From Candidatus Zhuqueibacterota bacterium (GTDB lineage: Bacteria; Zhuqueibacterota; Zhuqueibacteria; Zhuqueibacterales; Geothermadaptataceae), in NCBI GenBank assembly GCA_030950365.1, contig JAUZRQ010000095.1, positions 1-64,000 on the forward strand: a stretch of DNA of 64,000 bases. The letters are read 5' to 3'. A program made the translations under genes and the position numbers. The notes beneath the pieces were generated by a model. That model made no database searches. It had not been told where the DNA came from and saw only the letters and a program-made list of their open reading frames with translations. This document shows, piece by piece, positions 9,112-16,563 of the stretch; the stretch's first letter is position 1; the number at the start of each line of letters is the position of its first letter.

Positions 9112-9876
9112 TTACCGCAAATCCCCGAATTCGACGGAACCTTCCTGCGTGTCGATCACCGCGTAATAGCCTTCCTGCAAAGGCGCGGGCGCCACAACCA
9201 GGGTGTTGCCAATCCGCATTTTGCCTTTTTGGCGGCTTTCTCGCGTGCAAACCACGACATGCGGATCATAGGTTTTAAGGATGTCGCTGATGATGTCCGA
9301 ACCGGCTTCCTCTATCGCGGGTTCAAATTTTTCTTTGGGCGGAGTATGGAAGAGCAAAATTTTATCCTGAGCCAGGTGGCGGAGAAAGTCAAGCGAAAAC
9401 TCCGCCTCCCAGCCGGGATACATCAGAAACATTTCGTGCCCTCGATGATCGTCGGTGATTTCGCCGCCGAAGCCGGCCACAATATAATTGCGGCCCAGCG
9501 GCGCAAAACTGCAGTGCACCATGAAAATGTTGGGAGAGATGTATTCGTGATGGAATACGGCTTGCAGGAAAAAGCGCTCCGGCGCATCATGCTTGCCGGG
9601 AACGATGAACGTCGGCCGGTTCAACTTACTGAGCAGGATAAAAAACGTTTTGAGAGATTCAACGTCATTTTCGCATTCGCGGGCCATTTTGGCTTACTGT
9701 AAATTGGGATTCCAGCCTTCTTCGAGCGCCTTTTGCCATTCGTCCTTTCGGGCCTCCGCCTGCAGAATGTTGCCGGCAAAGAGAATCGCGTTGATGTTCA
9801 GCTTTTATGCCTCCTCGGAGAGCTTCTCGAGATACTGGAACTCTTCATCCAGATTCCCAATGGCCAGCAGTTTCAT
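9112..9876 (-). pseudogene. Metallophosphoesterase, decayed (two in-frame TAA stops)
   Basis: Reading from ATG 9876, which follows AAAGGAG, one frame gives MKLLAIGNLDEEFQ..., a TAA at 9805-9807, 36 more codons, a second TAA at 9694-9696, then an open frame of 191 codons to 9112. All pieces are in the same frame and align as one Icc-like phosphoesterase. The expected metal ligands are also altered: the N-terminal D-x-H motif is absent, FAGNIL stands where FAGDIL is usual, and PGKHDAPER where PGNHDAPER is usual. The C-terminal part (MVHCSFAPLGRNYIVAGFGGE) is well kept. I infer recent inactivation by stops after earlier loss of the active site. Other genes here end in TAA, so recoding is unlikely. 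Confidence 0.75.
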
Positions 9877-10090
9877 ATCCATCACTCCTTTCGTTGATGT
9901 AGTTCAATCCCTGATCCGGGTTTCCGTATAATTTGATGATCCAGCCCGCAAAAAAGCTTCCAACCGCTCGCTGCCTGAGCATACATGCACAAAGCCCGGC
10001 TCATGGGGAGCCAGGCCTTTTTCGACAAAGATCTGTGAATCCAATCATTTCGCTTTTGTTTTGCCTCTTTATGCCTCCTGACTTCCTTAT

Positions 10091-10119
10091 CTCCTTCCCA
10101 AGTTAAACTTGGGAAGGAG
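10091..10119. repeat. Palindromic intergenic repeat, copy 1
   Basis: Arms CTCCTTCCCAAGTT and its exact complement, 14 bases each, surround a single A. Related copies lie at 24105-24143 and 34739-34771, all between genes. This behaves as a REP-like dispersed palindrome. Confidence 0.65.
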
Positions 10120-10256
10120 GGGAGACGAAACAGGACTAAAAAAGCGGACTAAAAACCCAATGCCAGTTGATGGCCAAGCCCTCAAGTTAATCCGGCCGAT
10201 CTTGTTTATCCTGACAGGAAACTAACCACACAAAACGACACAAAACGAAAAATATC

Positions 10257-10287
10257 TTGACATTTTGCCAGCATTTTTTCAAATTAT
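10257..10287 (+). promoter_or_regulatory. Possible promoter before a short transcribed unit
   Basis: TTGACA at 10257-10262 is a perfect -35 box. The -10 is weak: CAAATT at 17 bases or AATTAT at 19 bases. A transcript from here would reach the terminator at 10320-10350 after about 60 nucleotides. Confidence 0.3.
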
Positions 10288-10319
10288 GGTCCCAGTTAAA
10301 CAATTTCCCCCACCTTGAC

Positions 10320-10350
10320 AAGGGAAGCATCGTCCGATGCTTCCCTTTTT
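10320..10350 (+). terminator. Strong hairpin terminator or attenuator upstream of pbpC
   Basis: Arms AAGGGAAGCATCG and CGATGCTTCCCTT pair over 13 bases with a 2-base loop and run into TTTT. It ends only 20 bases before the pbpC start, with no plus-strand gene before it after 9006. It may end a small RNA or attenuate pbpC. Confidence 0.75.
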
Positions 10351-10370
10351 GTCTTAATGGCGTGAATCTC

Positions 10371-12713
10371 ATGCAACTGGCCAGACCTCTTAAGTGGCTT
10401 CATTGGTTGTTATTCTCCGGGCTCTTTTTCCTGGTGCTCTCCACCTTCTTCCCGATCCCGGCCTCGCGGCTGACGTTTCAGGAGATGCAATCCGTGCGCA
10501 TCGAGGACCGGCGCGGCGAACTGTTGCGCGAACTGCTGTCGCCACGGCAGGGCTATGGCCGCTGGCGGTCGCTGCAAGAAATATCGCCGGATTTCATCAT
10601 AGCCATATTGGCCGCCGAGGATCACCGGTTTTTCCTGCACCGCGGCGTGCGGCTGCGCGCCATCGCCCGCGCGGCGTGGCAAAATCTGCGCGCCGGTCGC
10701 ATCGTCTCCGGCGGCTCCACCATCACCCAGCAACTGGTTCGGCAAATCTATCCCATCCAGCCGACGGTTTTTAGCAAATTGCAAGAAATCTGGCTCGCGC
10801 TGCGGCTGGAACACACGCTGTCCAAAGTCGAGATTCTGGAGCAGTACATCAACCGCGTTCCTTTTGGCAATTTGAATTACGGCATCGATGCGGCGGCGCG
10901 GTTTTATTTCGGCCGGCCGCCGGCGCATCTATCTCTGGCCCAGGCCAGCTTTCTGGCCGCCCTTCCTCAAGCTCCCAGCCGCCTCAATCCCCTGCGCCAT
11001 TTCAAGGCCGCGCAGCAGCGGCAGCAGCGCATTTTGCGGGCCATGCGCAAACTCGGCTGGATCGATTCGCTTGCGCACGCCGAAGCCCTGAGCATGCCCA
11101 TCCGACTGGCGGTTTCGCGGCAGGCGCTGCAGGCGCCGCATGTGGTCACTCTGGTGGCCCAAAAACTCGAAACATGGCCAGCGGTGGCGCTGCCGTCCCG
11201 GATCGCCCTCCATCTCGATGACCATTTGCAACGGACGCTGCAGCTCATCCTGCAACAGGAATTGAAACCCTTACGCGCCTATGGCGCCGGTAATGCTGCC
11301 GCGGTGGTCATTCACAATCCCACCGGTCAAATTCGCGCCTGGGTGGGTTCGGCGGATTTCTTCGACGCAGAGCATGCGGGACAGATCGATGGCGTGCGCA
11401 TGCGACGGCAGCCCGGATCGGCGCTGAAACCGTTTACGTATTTGTTGGCCTTACAAAATGGCTTCACGGCTGCCACCCTGCTGCCCGATCTCCGGCTCGA
11501 TGCCAATACGCCGGCCGGCGATTATGCGCCACGCAACTACGACGGCCGTTATCACGGGCCGGTGCGCCTACGTACGGCACTGGCGTGTTCCTACAATATT
11601 CCCGCAGTGTACCTGGCGCAACGGATGGGCACCGATTACCTGCTGCAATTCCTGCGCAATGCCGGCTTCCATTCTCTCGAGCATGAGGCCGCCTTTTACG
11701 GGCCGGGACTCACCCTGGGCAATGGTGAGGTCAGCCTGCTGGAGCTGACGCGCGCCTATTCTGGCCTGGCGCGCGGTGGCGAACTGCCGCAACTGCGCCT
11801 GGTGCAATTCGGAGATCCGCTGCTGAACGAGGCATGGCGCCGCGGCGGCCGGTTTGCGGATGAACGCCATGCGGCCCTTATTGCCCATATTCTGGCCGAT
11901 CCACAGGCACGCCTGCCGGCTTTCGGTGACGATAGCGTGCTCAATTTGCCGTTTCCCTGCTCGGTCAAAACCGGCACAACCAAAAATTATCGCGATAGCT
12001 GGACGGTGGGATTTACATCGGAATACACCGCGGCAGTATGGGTGGGCAATTTTGACGGGCGCGACATGCAGGGGATTTCGGGCATCGCCGGGGCAGCGCC
12101 GATATTCCGCGATATCATGCTACACTTGCACCGCGAGCGCGATCCGGGCACTCTGCCCATACCCGACGGCCTCGTCGAGCGGCCGATCTGCCCGCTGTCC
12201 GGGAAAAAACCGCGGCCGCTTTGCCCTTCCCGGAAAATGGAAATCTTTGTCGAAGGCACGGAGCCGCGCGAATGGTGCGACTTTCATTACATGCTCAGCC
12301 ATCCGGAAACCGGCGAGCCGTTCGTTGCCGTGGTGTATCCGCCGGAGTATCAGGCCTGGGCGGGTGAAAATGGCATTCCGCAGCCGCAATTTGTGCGTGC
12401 GCTGGCACAAATCGAGCTCGCGACACTGCAGCCGGTTTCGGCGGTAACCGCGGGCCTGCGCATCCGCTTTCCGGATCAGGGCGATATTTTCAAACTCGAT
12501 CCGACTCTGCCGCCGGCATATCAGCGCATCAAACTGCAAGCCCGGGCCCCGGAGACCGTGTCGCAGCTTGAGTGGTATCTGGACGGGCGGCTCATTGGCC
12601 GATCATCGCGGCCGTTTTTCTTGTTCTGGCAACTCATCCCGGGCCGGCATGAATTGCAGGTGCGAGCCGGCGAGTTGCGTTCCCCCACGGTGGAATTCCG
12701 GGTGCTCCCGTGA
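10371..12713 (+). CDS. pbpC: Penicillin-binding protein 1C (glycosyltransferase/transpeptidase)
   Basis: A 780-residue inner-membrane enzyme that polymerises glycan strands and cross-links peptides. After one N-terminal membrane helix (WLHWLLFSGLFFLVL) comes the GT51 domain with AAEDHRFFLHRGV, holding the catalytic Glu, and GGSTITQQLVRQ. The transpeptidase domain has the nucleophile in GSALKPF, SYN in ACSYNIPA and the KTGTT box. The C-terminal domain after about residue 690 is the BiPBP_C type found in PBP1C. I start at ATG 10371 (MQLARP), directly before the membrane helix; the ribosome site is poor. The gene is convergent with the M16 protease, 12 bases away, without a terminator in between. 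Confidence 0.95.
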   Translation: MQLARPLKWLHWLLFSGLFFLVLSTFFPIPASRLTFQEMQSVRIEDRRGELLRELLSPRQGYGRWRSLQEISPDFIIAILAAEDHRFFLHRGVRLRAIARAAWQNLRAGRIVSGGSTITQQLVRQIYPIQPTVFSKLQEIWLALRLEHTLSKVEILEQYINRVPFGNLNYGIDAAARFYFGRPPAHLSLAQASFLAALPQAPSRLNPLRHFKAAQQRQQRILRAMRKLGWIDSLAHAEALSMPIRLAVSRQALQAPHVVTLVAQKLETWPAVALPSRIALHLDDHLQRTLQLILQQELKPLRAYGAGNAAAVVIHNPTGQIRAWVGSADFFDAEHAGQIDGVRMRRQPGSALKPFTYLLALQNGFTAATLLPDLRLDANTPAGDYAPRNYDGRYHGPVRLRTALACSYNIPAVYLAQRMGTDYLLQFLRNAGFHSLEHEAAFYGPGLTLGNGEVSLLELTRAYSGLARGGELPQLRLVQFGDPLLNEAWRRGGRFADERHAALIAHILADPQARLPAFGDDSVLNLPFPCSVKTGTTKNYRDSWTVGFTSEYTAAVWVGNFDGRDMQGISGIAGAAPIFRDIMLHLHRERDPGTLPIPDGLVERPICPLSGKKPRPLCPSRKMEIFVEGTEPREWCDFHYMLSHPETGEPFVAVVYPPEYQAWAGENGIPQPQFVRALAQIELATLQPVSAVTAGLRIRFPDQGDIFKLDPTLPPAYQRIKLQARAPETVSQLEWYLDGRLIGRSSRPFFLFWQLIPGRHELQVRAGELRSPTVEFRVLP

Positions 12714-12725
12714 TTCGTTAGCCTG

Positions 12726-15407
12726 CTACTCCGGCAGGCCGCCGGCCATGGCGATCGACATGTGCTCGGGGCGGATCAGCCGGCGCACAGCCTCATGCAC
12801 CTGCTCCGGAGTCACCGATCGAATCCGATCTTCATACTGATCCATGTATTCGATGCCCAGCTCTTCAATCACCACGCGAAGTAACTGATTCGCCAGTGCC
12901 CCCGAATGCAGCCCGTTAATCACCTTGAATTTGCCAATCAGGGTCTGTCTGGCATCCTGAATTTCTTTTTCGCTCGGTCCTTCTTGCAAGTACTGTTGCA
13001 CTAATTCAACAACCGCCTCCCGCGCCTTTTGCAAATCCGGCGGCGATACGGCCATGTAAATGCCCCAGTAGCCGTCGGCCAGATTCGAAGTGCTCACGAA
13101 AGAATAGATGGAATAGGTCAGCCCCTGCGTATCGCGAATCTGCACCCCCAATCGTGATGATAACGGAGAATCGCCGAGGATGTGGTTGCCGATCAGAAGC
13201 GGGATGTAATCGGCATCGCCGAGGCGCGGCACCCCGGCATGGCCGAAATACACATCGATATTGGGCTTATCCTGCATTCTGAATGCGCGTTCCACCGCAT
13301 CGTTGGCCGGCACCCGCGGTACCTCAGGCGCCGATTTTCCGCCATCCCAGTCGCCAAACAGCCCTGGTGCCAGTGCCTCGATTTGCTTCTCTGAAATATC
13401 GCCCACCACGGCCAGACGCAAGCTGCGACCGCCGTAGGTCTGCTGATAGAATTGCCGTACCTCGTCGAGCTGAATCTGCTCAATCTGCCTGATTAACTCT
13501 TCAAACGGGAGATCCCAATATGGATGCCCCTGCGGAAAAATCGCCTGCATGAGCAGATTGTGCGCCCGTGAATGCGAGGTATCGGACTTCTTTTTGAAAG
13601 ACGCGATGAGCTGCTTTTTCACCTGATGAAATTCATCCTCATCAAAAGCCGGCTCCCTGAGAATTTCACCCAGTAGCGAAAACACGTTTTCGGTGTGCTC
13701 GCTCAAAAACCGCCCGCGGATGTTCAAATGAAACGTGCCGCAGTTAAAGGACAGCTCGGCCCCCATGTGTTCCAGCGCTTCCGCCAGTTCGAACTTGTTG
13801 CGCCGCCGGGTGCCGTGATCCAGCAACTCCGCCGTGATGCGCGCAACCATGCGCTTTTCGGGAGGCTGAAATACCTCCCCGGCTTTGATGGCTCCCCGGA
13901 TGGACACCACCTTCTCCACACCGGTTTTGAGCAGATACAACCGTGCACCATTGTCGAGTGGCAATTCACGCACGCGATCGGCAAAACGCAATGGATGGCT
14001 GCCGCCTTCATGGGCGGCCGCGGTGCCGGCAAATCCGGCGGGACTGTAACCGGCCGGGCCGGGCACATCTGCGGCGGGCATGCTGGCGGCCGCTGGCTCG
14101 CCATTGCGGATGGGCACGAAGTACCCCACCACCCGGTTGTCCTCAACGAAATACTTCTGCGCCACAGCCTGCAGGTCCTCACGGCGAACGGCCTTGAGCT
14201 TATCGAGATAGGTCACGTAAAATTCCCAGTTGGCCGAGGCAATGGCCTCATTCAGGCGGCTGGCATAAGCATACGAACCGTCGCGGTCATAGGCAATATC
14301 GGCGATGAGCTGGTTGCGTGCGATGTTAAATTCCTTTTCGCTCACGCCCTTTTCCTGAATGTTGCGGTAGTGCCGTATGATGATCTCCTCCACCTGCTCG
14401 TGCCTGGCGTTGGGCGTGAGGGTGACCTGCGTGATGAGGAGCGATGGATCGCGCAGTTGATACACATGCGAATATTGCGTAAGCCCCAGGTTTTGATGCA
14501 CGATATCGCGGTAAAACCGGCTGCTTTTGCCCATGCTCAGCACCGCGGAGAGCAGGTCCAGCGCCGGGATATCCGGATGCAGGGCTTCCGGGGTTTTGTG
14601 GGCAATGGCCACAATGCCGAGCTGCCCAGACCGGCGCAGCTTGAACCGCACCTCGCCCTGCTGCGGCGGCTCGGTGGTGTACACCTCGGGAATGGGATGC
14701 GGCGAACGCGGAATCGGCCCGAAATAGGTTTCGATGAGCCGGAAGACCTCGGCATCCTCGAAATGGCCGATGACGCTGACCGTGGCGTTGTTGGGCCAGT
14801 AAAACGTGTTGTAAAACTCTCGCAGCCGTTCGGTGGAAACGCCTTCGATATCGGAGCGCCAGCCAATAGTGGAGTGATGATACGGATGCGCGATGTAGGC
14901 ATGCGCAAACAGCCGGTCGTGCAGCACGCGCTCCGGCCGGTTCTCGCCGATATCAAACTCATTACGAACCACGGTCATCTCGCTTTTATGATCCTCTTCG
15001 CGGATCATGCTGTTGCGCATGCGGTCTGCTTCGATTTTCATCGCCAGTTCAAGCTGATCCGTGGGCAGGATTTCGTAATAGTTGGTGCGGTCGAACCAGG
15101 TGGTGGCATTGAAAAACGCTCCCACTTTTTGCAGCTCCGCCGCGATCTGTGTGCCTTTCTCGCGGTTGAAAGTAGGCGTCCCTTTGAACATCATGTGTTC
15201 CAGTAAATGGGTGGCTCCGGTGTGGCCGGTGGCCTCATTGCGGCTGCCCACCCGGTAGGTCACCATGAACGTCACCACCGGCGCCGTATCATCCCGGCGC
15301 AACAGCACGGTAAGATCGTTTTTCAAAAACCGGTATTCGCGAATCCCTCCCAGCTCTTTCACAAATTCAAATCCAACGGGCGTTTTTTCCTTCTGTGCCT
15401 TTGCCAT
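12726..15407 (-). CDS. M16 family zinc protease (two-domain, insulinase/pitrilysin type)
   Basis: An 893-residue protein with two M16 halves. The first half has the inverted zinc motif HLLEH at residues 67-71, with the third ligand expected in RNEFD about 75 residues on. The second half repeats the fold from about residue 470 but lacks the zinc motif, as in fused alpha/beta processing-peptidase arrangements. No signal peptide is evident, so cytoplasmic peptide degradation is likely. The start ATG 15407 is preceded by AGGAGTG; an in-frame ATG at 15440 has no ribosome site. Length fits long bacterial M16 enzymes. Confidence 0.92.
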   Translation of the reverse strand: MAKAQKEKTPVGFEFVKELGGIREYRFLKNDLTVLLRRDDTAPVVTFMVTYRVGSRNEATGHTGATHLLEHMMFKGTPTFNREKGTQIAAELQKVGAFFNATTWFDRTNYYEILPTDQLELAMKIEADRMRNSMIREEDHKSEMTVVRNEFDIGENRPERVLHDRLFAHAYIAHPYHHSTIGWRSDIEGVSTERLREFYNTFYWPNNATVSVIGHFEDAEVFRLIETYFGPIPRSPHPIPEVYTTEPPQQGEVRFKLRRSGQLGIVAIAHKTPEALHPDIPALDLLSAVLSMGKSSRFYRDIVHQNLGLTQYSHVYQLRDPSLLITQVTLTPNARHEQVEEIIIRHYRNIQEKGVSEKEFNIARNQLIADIAYDRDGSYAYASRLNEAIASANWEFYVTYLDKLKAVRREDLQAVAQKYFVEDNRVVGYFVPIRNGEPAAASMPAADVPGPAGYSPAGFAGTAAAHEGGSHPLRFADRVRELPLDNGARLYLLKTGVEKVVSIRGAIKAGEVFQPPEKRMVARITAELLDHGTRRRNKFELAEALEHMGAELSFNCGTFHLNIRGRFLSEHTENVFSLLGEILREPAFDEDEFHQVKKQLIASFKKKSDTSHSRAHNLLMQAIFPQGHPYWDLPFEELIRQIEQIQLDEVRQFYQQTYGGRSLRLAVVGDISEKQIEALAPGLFGDWDGGKSAPEVPRVPANDAVERAFRMQDKPNIDVYFGHAGVPRLGDADYIPLLIGNHILGDSPLSSRLGVQIRDTQGLTYSIYSFVSTSNLADGYWGIYMAVSPPDLQKAREAVVELVQQYLQEGPSEKEIQDARQTLIGKFKVINGLHSGALANQLLRVVIEELGIEYMDQYEDRIRSVTPEQVHEAVRRLIRPEHMSIAMAGGLPE

Positions 15408-15768
15408 CTTCGCACTCCTGCGTTTATAATAGAATTCCAAAAACTTCCAAGTAGCAATTATTCATCGGTTACGAAAGGAACCAATTGGCATTTGTAAGGG
15501 TAATGAGCCCCACATCCGGTAAGAGGTGAACTCTGCAATGCCGTAATTTCCTCAGACATGGCTTTAAAACGCCGTGATTTCACCGACTGTTTAGCGGAAT
15601 CTTTACAGGAAATTCGGAGAGTAACGGACTCTTTAAAGACAAAAATAGAAAAATTCAAAGGAAAAAACAACATGAAGCTGGCCTAATTGGAAGGCAGGAT
15701 ACATTGTGAATTTCGAATTGATTGGAACTAAGAGTGGAGAATGAAAAGAATTCCCCCTATGAGCTTAG
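15408..15768. other. Intergenic region with a doubtful small frame
   Basis: A 42-codon frame on the plus strand (15558-15686) would encode a hydrophilic, possibly coiled-coil peptide starting MALKRRDFTDCLAES. It lacks a ribosome site and the frame is open upstream to 15507. I do not call it a gene. Nothing else is seen in these 361 bases. Confidence 0.3.
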
Positions 15769-16365
15769 CTACGATTTCATATTTTTCTTTACATGTTTCT
15801 CATAGCAATCCGGGCAAATGCTATGGCTGAACGAAGCATCGGTATATTCAACCAGAAAGGCTTCGACCTGTTGCCAGTAATTCTGATCGTTCCGGATTTT
15901 TTTGCAATAGGAGCAAATCGGCAGCAGGCCTTTGAGTTGCTTGACTTCCGACAGCGCTTTTTCCAGCTCCTGAATGCGCCGATTCAAATTCTCCTGCAAC
16001 TGAACCACCCGGATGCCCACATTCAGTCGCGCCCGCAGCTCCCCCTGGTCAAACGGCTTGGTGATGTAATCATCGGCTCCGGCGGCGAGACCGGTTATCA
16101 CATCGCCGGCTTTGTCGCGGGCCGTCAGCAGGATGATGTACAGCGAATCGTTGCCCATGCCGCGCACGCGCTCGCACACGGCTGGACCGTCCAGACCTGG
16201 CATCATCCAATCCAGCACCGCTAGCCTGGGAGCGCCTTCCGAGGTCAATACATCGAGGGCATCCTGTCCGTTCTCAACCGCTATCACCTCATGTCCCCAT
16301 TTTCGAAGATTCGCTCCCAGGATTTCCTGTGAAATCTTGGAATCATCCGCAATCAATATCTTCAT
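15769..16365 (-). CDS. Response regulator with Cys-rich C-terminal domain
   Basis: A 198-residue cytoplasmic protein. Residues 1-120 are a receiver domain with acidic D7/D8, phospho-acceptor D52 in LAVLDWMMPG, Thr in LLTARD and Lys in TKPFD. A short coiled coil (EKALSEVKQLKG) follows. The tail holds CSYCKK and SHSICPDC, four Cys and a His that could bind zinc. This tail also occurs at the end of other sensor and regulator proteins and has no known output activity. There is no DNA-binding domain. Start ATG 16365 follows GGGGAG. The S9 peptidase at 16564 is divergent. No histidine kinase is nearby, so this is an orphan regulator. Confidence 0.92.
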   Translation of the reverse strand: MKILIADDSKISQEILGANLRKWGHEVIAVENGQDALDVLTSEGAPRLAVLDWMMPGLDGPAVCERVRGMGNDSLYIILLTARDKAGDVITGLAAGADDYITKPFDQGELRARLNVGIRVVQLQENLNRRIQELEKALSEVKQLKGLLPICSYCKKIRNDQNYWQQVEAFLVEYTDASFSHSICPDCYEKHVKKNMKS

Positions 16366-16502
16366 CCCATCATCTCCCCAAAAGAGCGTTTGATATACCG
16401 TACACCACACATACAGCTTTCGATGCCGGTTACTTCAATCCCCGGCTTTAAAGGTGTATCGGATTTTTTTAATAAAACTAAAAATGTTTAGACTAGATTC
16501 GC

Positions 16503-16531
16503 TTGATTCCAAACCGCGCAATGCGTATGTT
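16503..16531 (+). promoter_or_regulatory. Predicted sigma-70-type promoter of the S9 peptidase
   Basis: TTGATT, 17 bases, then TATGTT. A start near 16538 leaves a short leader containing the AAGGAGG ribosome site of the gene at 16564. Confidence 0.45.
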
Positions 16532-16563
16532 TGGGCGAACCTTTTTGCAAGGAGGACGACTAT

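Larger units (their letters stand above)
9877..10370. other. Long intergenic region before pbpC
   Basis: No gene is supported in these 494 bases. The region holds a perfect palindrome (10091-10119), a remnant matching the common TTTATCCTG/CAGGATAAAC intergenic sequence (about 10199-10217), a tandem repeat of ACAAAACGAC (about 10229-10248), a possible promoter at 10257 and a strong terminator hairpin at 10320. Confidence 0.5.

Noticed and set aside
9694-9807. Possible stop-codon recoding (TAA read as an amino acid)
   Set aside because: Several intact genes in the window end in TAA, so the standard code applies and the phosphoesterase is better seen as broken.
13695-15206. Plus-strand open frame of about 500 codons
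   Set aside because: It lies opposite the M16 protease, whose zinc motif and domain order are clear. No motif is seen in the antisense frame.
15458-15673. Minus-strand frame of 71 codons between the M16 protease and the response regulator
   Set aside because: No ribosome site, no recognisable motif, and it overlaps another doubtful frame on the other strand.
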